A stretch of 53,139 nt of DNA from Phaeoceros laevis (lineage: Eukaryota > Anthocerotophyta > Anthocerotopsida > Notothyladales): positions 71,167-124,305 of the forward strand of contig JBNGIQ010009444.1 in NCBI GenBank assembly GCA_049999765.1, given 5' to 3'. Positions 41,270 to 52,400 of this stretch are shown one piece after another. The position numbers and the translations under genes were made by a program. How positions within the stretch are numbered: position 1 is the first letter of the stretch; each line of letters starts with the position of its first letter. Under the pieces are notes generated by a model. That model ran no database searches, was not told the origin of the DNA, and worked only from the letters and a program-made list of their open reading frames with translations.

Positions 41270-43027
41270 TAGAACTTGCTTACTGACACAAGGTTCTTAA
41301 CCATTGTTAGTACATGTAGGACCTCCATGAGGTTGATATTGCTTCCGTTGGTTAACAAAACGGGCACTGTGCCTATTCCAGCAATGGGCAAGCCTCCATC
41401 ATCACCGAGAAGCACTTCCTGCCCAGGTGGCGTCTTTGTATAGTGAAGGAATGACTGTCGATTGTGACAGATATGTGCTGAGGCACACAAGTCCAAGTAC
41501 CATACATCATTGACTTTTGTTGTAGCCACCATGAAAACTGCGAGAATAGTATTCTTTTTCTAAACCAGGTTGCTTTCTGCAGGTGCAACCCGGCAAGGCT
41601 CATTTGCCTTCTTCTTTCGACACTTGGACTCATAGTGCCCTGGTATTAAACACCAGTTACACGGGTTCTTTTTCCTTGCAGGTCCAGCCCCTGGACATTT
41701 CTTAGAGACTGAGCTGTTGGTGTTGGTCCAAGGTTGCCGTGATGGTGGCCTCCGAGGGCCTCTCTGCGTGAAGAGCACCCTGTTTGAAGCCTCTCCTCTA
41801 TGGGAGGTGCCACTACGATTTGCATTCCTTGTTGCCTCTTCCTCGAGAAGGGCACCAACCAGATCAGAAAAATGGACAGCAAGAGCCTGGCCTGCAGGAG
41901 TTGCTTGCTGCATATTGCGAAGGTTTTGAGCTACAGTTGCTCACAAAGGTCCTGTAACTTTCTGGTAATGTGAGCAGTAAGGCAATTGTTGCCTGTATCT
42001 CACTTGTTGTTGTTCCGCTCGATGTCAGCTTTGATCTGAGTGTGCGAAACTTGCTAACATGGCTCTCGATGGTATCTGATTCCTTCATTTTGCATGTATA
42101 GAAGGATCTGGTTGCAGTTACCATGGAGGTGCCATTGACAACTTGGAATGCCTGAGTTAGAGCATCCCAAGCTTCCTTGGTTGAGGTGACATCCCGAGTA
42201 TAATCCACCATGGTGCCATCTAAAGCTGATTGAATGACACCCAATGCCTGCAAGTCTTTCTTGTTCCAGTCATCAATAGTTGCTTGAGGTGCACCCTGAG
42301 CTGGTTTTGCAGCTGTTCCAGAGACGACGTCCCATAAATCATGCTCTCTAAGAATGGTTTTCACTCTTAGCACCCATATGTCAAATTGGGTGCCAGAAAA
42401 CCTGTCTTTTTCCTTGAAGTCGATCTTCAAGTTATGAACAGTGGTATTGTTTATTGTTCCAGCAGGTACCGCCATTGCTTGGATTACTCGTGTAGCTAAT
42501 TGGTAAGCTAATCCTTGTCTCAATGCATGAGCCTGTGCAGCGGTCCTTGTGCTGGATTGTGCACTAGGTGCAGGACGTTGAGGACCTGATGAGCTCGAGT
42601 GTGAGGAGGTACTGCCAAGCGACAAAGGATCAAATGGATCCGATGTCTCACTGACTGCATGCCCCCTACCTCGTGCTGTACCACGACCTCGACCAGATGC
42701 TTGCCCTCTTCTAGGTGGGTTCCTCGCACCTCGTCCTCTATAGGACATTCATGGATGTTAGACAAGATTTATGCCCTTCTTCCTAAGGGCCTTGACAATT
42801 TTTGCTGCCTGTCTGTCGCAGTCATCTAATGCATCCTGCATGCGTTGGATGACAGGTGATCCATGGTTTTTAAAAAGTCTGAAACCGTATCAGGATTCTG
42901 GTTTGGATTGCTATTGAGAAATGGACGAGGTACGTTGCTGAATGCTTAGTTCCTCAAGTTTTACCCAGACCTCGTCTAATTTTTCTGTGATGCCCTTAAT
43001 TTGCCTTGCACTTTGTGCAGCAACTGT

Positions 43028-43260
43028 CTTTATGACAATCCCGCGAGGGATACCCCATTGGCAGGGCGTGAGCCTTGCCAATGGGCCGGCGGGGGTTCGA
43101 CCCCCGCCACCAGCAGCAGCCCCTCTTGCCCATTCCCTTACAGGGCCGGCAAGCATGGGGCCACGTAGCAGGTTGCCACCTTGCCGGACGTGTGCCCCTT
43201 GTGGCAGGTACCCACGCTACTGCGGGTGGCGACGCAGTGTGTGTGTTTGCATTTCATACA
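43028..43260 (+). repeat. Possible tRNA-derived SINE
   Basis: A RNA polymerase III-like B box GGTTCGACCCC at 43094-43104 lies about 36 bases after a degenerate A box (TTGGCAGGGCGTG at 43058). Two hairpins accompany them: 10-bp arms at 43056-43087 and 8-bp arms GGCGGGGG/CCCCCGCC around the B box. The cloverleaf does not fold as a real tRNA (T-stem too long), so it is not a tRNA gene. The 3' limit is vague and no flanking duplication was found. It sits where Copia A is truncated. Confidence 0.4.
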
Positions 43261-44480
43261 TACATGCAGTATGTCCTTGACGTCTAACAGGGACTGCTAC
43301 TGTATTATTGCCTTGGACAGGACCCGCCTTGGACCAAGAGAGAGACTCATGGCAAATGCTTTAGTCAGGTCGAGACTTTTTGTAATGCCTGCATTGGCAT
43401 ATCATGAGACAGCAAACCCTTTCCTTTGACAAGGCTAGTACAGCTATGATGCACCAAAAGAAACAGGTAGGAATCATTCACAGCCAAGTCCTGGTCTGTT
43501 AATGATCTTTGACATTGATGCTTGCCTAGCAAATGTACCATCTGGTACTGTATTGCACATCATATGCCAGTCCGGCATTTTACTTTGCAGTGGCCCTTTC
43601 TAGGCGTTTAGTGGATGTCCGTGGCAAGACAAGTTATAATGATGCATACCATGTCACTTACTTCTACGTACAAGTGACTGCTAACAATTCCTCATGCAGA
43701 CAGCTATCGTGAGGCTACTTGTATGTGCAGGCAGTAATCACGCCATGACCTGGACAGGTTTTGCAACCCATATGTGAACTGGATACGTGCAGCTGTCAAC
43801 TGGCTAGGTAAAAACTCGTGATCTTGGTGCAGCTTGCGAAATGACACGAATGTAGCAAACTGAAGTAACGAAATTCCATTATGCAGGCAAGGGACATGAC
43901 GACTTTTGGACCTCATACTTAGTCATTTGAGCAGATCAACTGCTACATGACTTCCTATATTTGCAAAGGAAGAAGTTGCAGAATATAAACCAACACCCAC
44001 AACTTGTTCCTGGCAGTATCACGATGGGAACATGGGGGTGAGCCATGTCTCCCCCACTCCTCATCAGTACCAAGTGGGCTCATCGAAGAGGGTTTCTGGA
44101 ATCGCTCTTGGTAAACCCTCCCCCAATCGTGATCTGTGCAAGATGCTAATTTCACACGTAATGTTTGGACAGAGGTTGCCAAGTACAAAGGTACTTAGGC
44201 AGTAGAACACTGCTAATACGAGGGTACTTGAGCAGTAAAAAGATTTGCAAAAAACTATATGTAGACCACGATTGGTTAATACGAGGGTACTTGAGCAAAT
44301 AGGTAAAGAGACAACAATGTGGAGTGTCTAAAAATGAGACCGTATGACTGGCTGCAGTAGTAGACTTGTCTACTTGACAAGGAGGCTTTCCCAAGCAGAC
44401 GGGACGGCTGTTGCAAGTCACGAGGTGAGCCTGCAAACATTTGGCGCAAAAGACTGGATGTGTACTGATCAGCAAGGTGA
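43261..44480. other. No supportable gene
   Basis: Ordinary composition, only short frames. Between 44190 and 44310 an 18-bp motif AATACGAGGGTACTTGAG recurs twice exactly, with a third partial copy. Confidence 0.4.
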
Positions 44481-45479
44481 CTGAATGCTAGAAGATGGAT
44501 TGGGATGGAGACTGCTGGCAGGGAGTAGGTACTGGGAAGGTGAGAAGGCTGGTGGGCAGCTGAACAGTCAAGGAGGACAATGGCTGGTAGGGAGCTGGAA
44601 GGAGATCATCACAAATTCCAAGGTAAGCAGTTTCCATATGGCGGCCGTATGGAAAAACGCCATAAGGAGTCCCATGCATACTCCCTAAGATTTTATGTGG
44701 ACAAACAATAGGGACACTGCATAAATGTGCCACATTGGTCATAAAAAAAACAATGTGGAAGTCATACGAGGAAAAGTATGGAAAATTGTATATATATGTT
44801 TACACAAAATAATAGAACTACAATAATGTGGTTGTATGGAAACCGTAAAAGAATGTTTGTAAATTCCATGTAATACTTCATAGTAAATATGGCAAAACTA
44901 CTACGAGGTGGCTACACCTGAACCATACCAAACTTAATGCGGAAATGATACCAAAGCAATAACAAAAAATGTATTGATCTGCGTACATCAAATAATATAA
45001 TTACTGTAAGGTAGCCATATGGAAATCCAGAATAAGGACTCCCATGCAAACTTCATATGTACTTCATAGCAAGTCCCGTGCAAACTTCATGCCTACTTTG
45101 TAAAGTTCTCACACAATGATTGTACACTAACCATACAACATGTATGCGAAAATTATACGAAATCAACAACAAAAATTGTATAGATATACATACATCAAAT
45201 AATATAGTTAACATAGAGAAGCCATGTAATAACCATGAGTCTATAGCTTCAAGTTCTGCAATTTCCATAGTACGATAATAGAACCAAATTTGTACGTAGT
45301 TTACATCAAAGTTATATGAAATTTATAGGAATTTCATTTCATGTACATATGGATATTGTAGTATGTGTTCATAGACCACTATATAAGGTACATACAAGAC
45401 ATATAAAGCGTGTGCATAATATATGCATTTCTTTAAGTATAAGAGTCATTTCGTTATGTTAGAGATATAATACGGAGTC
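44481..45479. other. AT-rich non-coding region
   Basis: AT-rich and free of genes. Related motifs CCATATGG and ACTCCCATGC near 44640-44690 recur near 45013-45040, suggesting a degenerate repeat. Confidence 0.4.
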
Positions 45480-45860
45480 ATTTATAAAGATTGTACTCAA
45501 GCATCATCAAATTTTGTATAAAAATTGTACAAAAGCATCATCAGATTATGTATAAAGATTGTACTCAAGCATCATCAAATTTTGTATAAAAATTGTACAA
45601 AAGCATCATCAGATTATGNNNNNNNNNNNNNNNNNNNNNNNNNNNNNNNNNNNNNNNNNNNNNNNNNNNNNNNNNNNNNNNNNNNNNNNNNNNNNNNNNN
45701 NNNNNNNNNNNNNNNNNNCAAAGCACATCCAAAGCATCATCCCAAACACACTGATGGCACACTAAAACATCATCAAATTATGTACATTTGATATGTTTAA
45801 AGACTACTGAAGCATCATCATGCTTCATCAAATGATGTACATCAGGTGTATTCAAAGACT
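45480..45860. repeat. 33-34 bp AT-rich minisatellite interrupted by a 100-N gap
   Basis: Left of the gap, two complete 67-bp double units alternate AAGATTGTACTCAAGCATCA and AAATTGTACAAAAGCATCA types, up to the gap at 45619-45718. Right of the gap the motif AAGCATCATCAAATTATGTA continues in degenerate form to about 45860. The array is probably longer than assembled. Confidence 0.88.
45619..45718. other. Assembly gap (100 N)
   Basis: A round-number gap inside the AT-rich minisatellite; its true length is unknown. Confidence 0.99.
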
Positions 45861-45911
45861 AATCAAAACATCATCAGATAGTTACCATAGTACTACAACT
45901 AACAAAATTTT

Positions 45912-46682
45912 TCATTGCTGGTGCTTCCATTGAAATGCAGCAGCAACTTCATCTGGCCGCCGTGGTGCTGCATACTCAGCATATACAGAAAGGGCTTCTT
46001 GATTCATTGCCTCTTGCACATATCCAGTTATCATCGTGTTCCACATGACCACATCCTTCAACGGCAATTTATCAACACCTTGCGAGCATCTCTCAAGCTC
46101 ACATTTTGCATACATATCCACTAAGCAGTTGCCGACAAGTACATCAGCTTCGAGCCCATTTCTCTGAATATCTGCATGCAACTGTTTGCCCTGATACAAA
46201 GTTTCCATGGTCCCACATGCTTTGAAAAGGGACACAAATGTCCCATTGTCGGGTGAAGTGGTGCGAGTGTGACGCGTACTTTCGTACAAAGTAAGACTAA
46301 GCCCGTGCTGAGTATATCCTGCAATCATACAATTCCAAGGCACCAACATTTTATGTATGTAAGTTGTCAAACATTCTGTGAGCATCCTCTAAGCTCCCCC
46401 ACCTCGCATACATATCCACCAAGCATCNNNNNNNNNNCCTCTAAGCTCCCCCACCTCGCATACATATCCACCAAGCATCCTCTACGCTTCCACATTTTGA
46501 ATACATGTCAAAAAAGGAGTTGCTGACAAATATGTCCGGTTTGAAGTTACTGCGCAGAATATCAACATGGACCTCCCAACTGCCAAATCTATCAACATGG
46601 ACCTCCCAACTGCCAAATCTGCTGCACTGGCACATGCTTTGAGGACTGCCACAAATGAGAGGAAGGTTTCAATCAAGGTCAA
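45912..46682 (-). pseudogene. PPR protein pseudogene
   Basis: PPR proteins are organellar RNA-binding factors. The minus strand encodes four or more PPR motifs (FVAVLKACASAADLAVG; SNSFFDMYSKCGSVEDA; VPWNCMIAGYTQHGLSL; LVGNCLVDMYAKCELE; VVMWNTMITGYVQEA), the order and type of the PLS subfamily. It is broken by a frameshift at a tandem 30-bp duplication (about 46560-46619), a 10-N gap (46428-46437) and a stop before 46385. No start, transit peptide or DYW domain is present. Confidence 0.85.
46386..46479. other. 10-N gap with identical 42-bp flanks
   Basis: The 42 bases at 46386-46427 (CCTCTAAGCTCCCCCACCTC...) are repeated exactly at 46438-46479 on the other side of the gap. This is what an unmerged contig overlap looks like, so the duplication is probably an assembly artefact. 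Confidence 0.85.
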
Positions 46683-46869
46683 TAATGTGAATCTTCGTCA
46701 TTGACCGCGCCCAGGTGTTCTGAATTTTGATGCCAAGCTCCTCTATTTGCATTTTGTGTTGTTCCATCATGGCAAGAACAAATCCCTTGCCATCCATGGC
46801 CAACTCCATCTATGGTGCTGGTATCCATGGCCAACTCTATCCCTTACCATCCATGGTGCCCAAATCGGC

Positions 46870-47055
46870 AAGTTATCATTCATTCATTCATTCATTCATC
46901 TACACAACAGCAATACTAGTCAGACAGCAGCACTAGTCAGATAGCAACACTAGTCGCTAGATAGCAGCACTAGACAGGGGCACTAGTCCGTAGCATGGAT
47001 ACCAGCACCAGTCCGCAGCATGGATACCAGCACTAGTCCGCAGCATGGATACCAG
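46870..47055. repeat. CATT microsatellite and 25-bp minisatellite
   Basis: Five CATT units near 46879-46898, degenerate CACTAGTC repeats from 46914, then three 25-bp units (46981-47005, 47006-47030, 47031-47055) each containing CAGCATGGATACCAG or a one-base variant. Confidence 0.9.
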
Positions 47056-47128
47056 CACTCGACAGTAGCACTAGCCATACAGCAAGGTAACAACACTAAA
47101 TAAAATAATACAGGAGAGTTTCTTACCA

Positions 47129-48191
47129 CATGCAAGAAAAAACTAGCTTGGTGAAGGTTTATTTCAATGGGAAACCTGCGCACAGATTGGGAAGGCCCTT
47201 GCATGCTAACAGCTATTGCCTCCAACACTGCGGGAGAGCCCCAAGGGTCCAGCACTCCCTCGTCTTCATCATCAACATGCAAATGTTCATGCCATTTATC
47301 ATCTTCTTTCAGTCTCTGCAGCTCTAGGAGCCAATTTCCCATATGTGCATCCATCCTTGGCCTTGGACAACCAAGTCCAAGATACAAAGTCTCCGTCACA
47401 GACTTTGTAGTAAGACACCTCTTGTTCCTAGCAATCTCAAACGCTTTGGCTTTGAGAGTCTTGTCCCAATTGGCAGCAAATTCAAGTGCACTCTCCTCTT
47501 TCACATTGAAAGCTTCCAAGGCTTTCTCTTTGAGTAGAGTGTCGCTAGGATAAAAATTAGAATCTTTTGAGATACCAAGCATAACATCTGACAAGATGTT
47601 TCCCATCTTCTTCCCAAACAACTTCATATCCATATAATCAGGTTTCAGGAGTGGAGAAACCTTCAAAGCAATGTCATTAGTTTGCTAAAGTGCAGCAATG
47701 ACCACGTTAAGCTTCTTTACCTCTTCCTTCAGTAAAATCAAGGCCAGTTTATCTTGTGCGCTCCCTTCCGGCACTGCATTGCTATACTTCCAATGACCAG
47801 ACTTCAAGTTTGTCTTCATACCGTGCCTTCTCACCTCAGTCGTGGCTTCTCTTCTTTTGAATGCCTTACGGATTCCATCCTGAAGCTCTTCCTCCTCGTC
47901 AATTGTCTGCTCCAGATCTTCAGCTCTTCTCCTCTTGGAAGGTTCCACCTGATCAGGCTTCTTGGAAGTTTCTGCCAAATCGGGGTTCTTCCTGTTGGAG
48001 TCCGACTTCACGTTCTCCTTGTTGACGTGGTGCTGGCTGTCCGGCTTCACATTCTCCTTGTTGACGTGGTGCTGGCTGTCCTCCGCCACATGATCTTTGT
48101 TCTTGAGCTTGGAAACATCGGCATAGTTCTTCTGCGAATACCGCGTGGAAGCCTTCATGGTCATGTTGGAAGGGGAACTATCCTCAATCAC
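47129..48191 (-). CDS. Unidentified charged protein with one internal stop
   Basis: A single minus-strand frame from 48191 to a strong splice donor (GTAAGAAAC) at about 47128, about 350 codons, interrupted only by a TAG near 47685-47687. The first half is Lys/Glu-rich with a 13-residue tandem duplication (SQHHVNKENVKPD) and a basic KRRR stretch; the second half is more regular (LGLGCPRPRMDAHMGNWLLE, DPWGSPAVLEAIAVSM). No family recognised. Its position downstream of the transposase on the same strand would fit a second protein of that transposon, or a captured host exon. Confidence 0.45.
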
Positions 48192-48546
48192 ATTAAGAAG
48201 GATGGAAACAAATCTGCGTTTAGCGCAGATTGAAATCGGTGGCGTCCGGAGACTTGAGCTGCTGCTGGCCGGATACTAGCGGTACGCCAAACTGCCGCTG
48301 GCTGCAAACTTGAGCTACAACTGCTGGTCGAGCCAATTTGAAAGTTGGCCGGGGACTCGCGGGATCTGCCGCAGAAAGCAGCCAACTCCGGTCCAGAATT
48401 GGAGCATGCTCGACACATTATAAGCTGGCCAAAATGAAACAGCGCATAACTAACTGAAAGTTCACATGAAAGTACTTGTACTTTGAGCAAATGCAGTAGT
48501 TTTTGGCCAGAACAGTACTTTCTGATCCATGTGTCGCTTGTCGCAG

Positions 48547-49073
48547 GAGTAGCCATTAGGGGAGGCATAGGCTGTATCAGTGACATGGTGGAAGCTGCTG
48601 GACTCATAGGTCAACAGGTCCGAGATCCATTGTTGTGACTCAACAGGCACCACCTGAGTTCCATGGGCAAGAAAATGCTCATAAGGGACAATTGATCATC
48701 GAGGATTCTTTGAGATTGAACAACTTTGCTGCAAACGTTGCAGAAACTTCGTCGACTGAGCCCTTATTGCATTCCCCACATTCTGATCAACATGGCAGCA
48801 GGTCACGTTAGCATCAAGAATGGATTCTAGGTACAATGGCCTAAAGAATGACTTTTCGCTTTTGAGCTGTGATCTTTCAACAGGTTACTAGATTGTTCCC
48901 TGCTGTTGGTTGGTGTGACAGGGTCCGAACCATGCTGCGGTGACTGCCTATGCAAGTGGTGCCCACTCCATAGGGGATGCCGCTCGTATGATCCGCTTTG
49001 GAGATGCAAATGTCATGGTTGCTGGAGGAACTGAGTCTAGCATTGATGCACTTTCAATAGCTGGGTTTTGTAG
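48547..49073 (+). pseudogene. Beta-ketoacyl-ACP synthase (mitochondrial/plastid KAS II type) fragment
   Basis: KAS enzymes condense acyl and malonyl-ACP in fatty-acid synthesis. Three exons are in phase with GT-AG introns: 48547-48617 (GGIGCISDMVEAAGLI), 48744-48830 (LRRLSPYCIPHILINMAAGH) and 48922-49073 (GPNHAAVTAYASGAHSIGDA, then MVAGGTESSIDALSIAGFC). The active-site Cys region is altered: A-Y-A-S-G stands where the nucleophile motif A-C-A-(S/T)-G is expected, so Cys is Tyr. Exon 2 ends in TAG where CAG (Gln) is expected. N- and C-terminal parts are missing. A genomic capture, not functional. Confidence 0.9.
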
Positions 49074-49149
49074 GTGGGTCAATTACAGCATACTTCGTTT
49101 CACTTTGATCCAACACACAATGCATCAAGTACTGACACATATTCTATGT

Positions 49150-49424
49150 CTACACACATTTTGCATACATGTCTACCAGGCAGGTGCCCACCACTACGTT
49201 ATCCAGCAGTCCTCTTTTGACAATCTGTGAGTGAAGCTGCCTACCCTTCTGCAAGGCACTAGTGCTTGCACACACCTTCAAAAGGCAAGAAAAAGTAAAA
49301 TCGTTAGCCAAATTGAGGCCCGCCTCCTCCGTTTGTCCATACATAACAAGCGCCTCTTGGCCGAGTCCTTGCTGTGCATCCCCTACGATCAGCGCTGTCC
49401 ATGTCACCACATCCTTTGTGGCCA
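49150..49424 (-). pseudogene. PPR fragment abutting the transposase stop codon
   Basis: The minus strand encodes KDVVTWTALIVGDAQQGLGQ, TFSCLLKVCASTSALQKGRQ and LHSQIVKRGLLDNVVVGTCL followed by VDMYAKC, about two and a half PPR motifs in one open frame. Coding starts directly at the transposase stop codon, so a PPR piece was probably joined to the 3' end of the transposon gene. Confidence 0.85.
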
Positions 49425-52400
49425 TTAAAGTTTGTATTTGTTCACAAAAAACCGAGGCTTGCCAGTGTTTGCCAAACTCCAGTTTGGTACCAGGTAGTGC
49501 GCTCTAAGTATGGTGCCGATCTCAGCCACCATAAATCCACAACGATGCACCCTCGAACTCTGACTTTGGCTCGATAAGGTACTAATACTCGTATCCTTGG
49601 CCCATTTCAGCTCTAGGCAACCACTCAACTCACTGAATACACTTTGAGGTACCTTGGCATACAATCGCACAAATGCCAACTCTTTCTCTAGTTGTAAGCC
49701 ATCTGCACCTAAAACCTTAATCTTAAACAACAAGCGGAGTTGCCCATACCAAGTTCTCTCATCCTCGCCTTGAGATTCCATTTGAATGCTGACTTCTGAG
49801 AACCAAGGTCGGCCATGAAAGTTATTGTTGGCTCTGAGGTACATGGGCAAATCGCCCAATCTCTCTCCGGGACCTGCAGCTATAGCCATACTTGTCTTCA
49901 CTATTAGCGTTGTTGCCTACAGACATGCAGACACATTGTTTGTTAATTGATTGCTGACACCAACTCAACTCTGACCTACATTATCGCAGCTACACTTCTT
50001 GCAGAACCTAGTGCACTCAACAAAATGAAAAATGTTCATGGTTTGCAGACCTGTCCATGAGATAATCGGAAAGAATTTTCATCCAAACACATTTGTAGTT
50101 CTTGTTGGAGGTGCTTTTGCAGCTCAGGTTGGGATTGCACGAGCTTTGCCACCTTCATGGGGATACCTTCAAGATTCACTCCCTGATGCAGCCAAGAGCA
50201 TCTCAAATGAAAACTAGCACCGCACAAACGGCTAGTTCCAGTCTTGACAGCCTGTTAAAACATCATCAATGGCAAGGCTTGTAAATTGTATGGTGCCACA
50301 TCTGCAGCTGGTAACAACAATCAAATGGTGAAAGCTAAGGCTGCTAGTGTACTACCTGGTCCAAGGGAGTATCTCTCTCTTTTCGTGGCTCAAACCCTGG
50401 GACATCTTTAGTTGCACTTCTCAAAGCTTCCAACCTCTGATGATGTCTAACGATCTGCTCTATGAAATTCCGCTTGTTGCTTCCACGAGAAGGAACCTTC
50501 ATGAGAGCAATATGCATATGATCATACATCTCTGCATTATACTCCCATGGCAAACCAGATCGGCAAATGCAGTCAGAAAGATGTTGCATTGCATGAACTT
50601 TCACAGTGTCAAAACCTGAAATCTGCCAATCAGATAAATGGTCTTTCATTGCTCGGACAGCTCTGATACACAAATATGCGCATAGGCAGAAGGTTCAAGG
50701 AAGTACCAGTACTAGTACCTATGTAATAGTCACATGTACATACCAGTCAAGAACTTAAACTAGAATACCGAGTCATGGAACAAATAAAAAGCACAACTTG
50801 AAATCAAGCAATATTGAACAACATTGAACACAGACCTTATCATTCATCTGTCCATCTCTGCGAGAGTCTCTTTGGTATGAATGTGGTTGCGACATGCAAC
50901 TTTGTACCAGTCCAGAAACATGGCGAATGTGGAGATAAACTCATTTGGAAACACTCCATACATGCAGAGTACAACCACCTGAATCACAGCTCGATGCTCA
51001 AAGGTGGCAAAGTTTGCGTTGGAAGTGAAATATCCTTGCTGCTCATTTCCTGGAATCCGAAACTCTGGATATCGGTGATGGAGTTGCAGGTGCCTCAATC
51101 GTCGGTCCATGACTTGTAGTGGTTTTTCAACAAGGCAAACAGTTGTTGCAGCCTCACAAAGAATGCTGACAAGCATTTTGGATAACCCTAGATCAACCTC
51201 GTACAAAATTTCAACATGGAGTGATCGAAAGCTACTTCCAGGTTCAGTCATACCGCCATTGAAGCCTAGAATTGCAGACTAGAAAAACGGTTTTATGGTT
51301 AGTTATTGATTTCAGAGCTCATGGCATGTAAACCACTGTTACCGCATGTGCCATGTCATGGGCATACCTTAACTGGATGGATGGAGTTATCCTTGGACAC
51401 TTGTCGAGCAGCTGTCATGAGGCCACTGTCAATCAATGCATTTATCTCATTCTGAATCTGAGTAACCTCCTGCTCACTCCTGTATTCATATATGCTATTT
51501 AGAGAGCTCAAATCCTCCCGAGGACATTTACAATTGCTACATGGAAAAGCACATCGATTCGAGTCATATGTGCAAGTGATTTTGCAAACTCGGGATGGTC
51601 AGCCACATAGGAATACAACATAGGGTAAACCCACTGGCAGTGCTCGTTCCCGCGAGGACCTACCAACTTCAAGCCACTACATACGAGGGAAGAAAATTCT
51701 AATTTCAGTATGAGGGAACCTGGATCAGCATTACTAAGAAAATCTTAAATCATACCACTAACCTAAAGCTTGCTTCCTTCAAAGGTCGCAATACCAGCTC
51801 GAGGCACTTGTGAAAGATTTCCAGCTTCTTCCAACGGGGATTCACGTCATCAACAACATTAGGATCGTTAGACCCTACCACTGGCAATATAGCCAATAGA
51901 GCATGGCCGTGCTCCAAAGCTCGACCTGAGCATGCGATGTTGCCCAAACTCATTACCAGTGGATAACCAGATACCCTCTGATTCCCTGACAAACTAGTGG
52001 TGTCAGAATAAAAGATCAGTGGTGCTATCACAGCTCCTTCAACATTGACATGATCCTGCGGTGGAATTATTACACACAAAAACATGATCATTTGGCTGTG
52101 ATGCAATAAAACCTGAGGTAATGCAACAACTTGAAAGGCACACTGGAGTATAAATCATCAAACCTCCATAGCTTTCCACCACTGGCCAGTTTGAGCAGTT
52201 GTATACGTTCCCGTCCCATGATCAGCTTTCAAGGCAAAGCCGTGTCTATTGTTACGATCAGAAAACAATTTTGCGAGTACATCTACTGCATTCCTATACC
52301 GAATCTAAATTTGGTTGTCACCGGGACATATTGTTGCCTGATGCCACTTACACCCCACATCCCCACTCCTGTCAGCATCATCTTGAACAACCTGCTCCTG

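Larger units (their letters stand above)
39130..43027 (-). pseudogene. Copia A: gag to start of reverse transcriptase
   Basis: Reading leftwards: charged leader sequence (about 43020-42770), gag from 42748 (RG-rich start, IDFKEKDRFSGTQFDIW), intact zinc knuckle CNWCLIPGHYESKC, and protease with DLCAS in place of DSGAS (41532-41270). Then come an inverted piece, a 0.54-kb foreign segment, integrase core (VLRSDGGGEYC, LRIFNAPAYAHL, 40501-39473) and reverse transcriptase ending at LNGILEET (39130). The next expected residues begin Copia B at 31631. Gag, leader position and integrase place it in the Copia D family. Confidence 0.92.

Noticed and set aside
43080-43115. tRNA-like GGTTCGA arm with CCACCA-like end
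   Set aside because: The stem around TTCGA is eight perfect base pairs and no D or anticodon arm of proper size can be drawn; kept only as a SINE candidate.
45885-45910. TAGTACTACAACTAAC as a further CACTA terminus
   Set aside because: Beyond the first bases it does not match either family, and no partner end or duplication was found.
46878-47060. Possible CRISPR-like spacing of 25-bp repeats
   Set aside because: Units are directly adjacent with no spacers, in a plant genome: a minisatellite.
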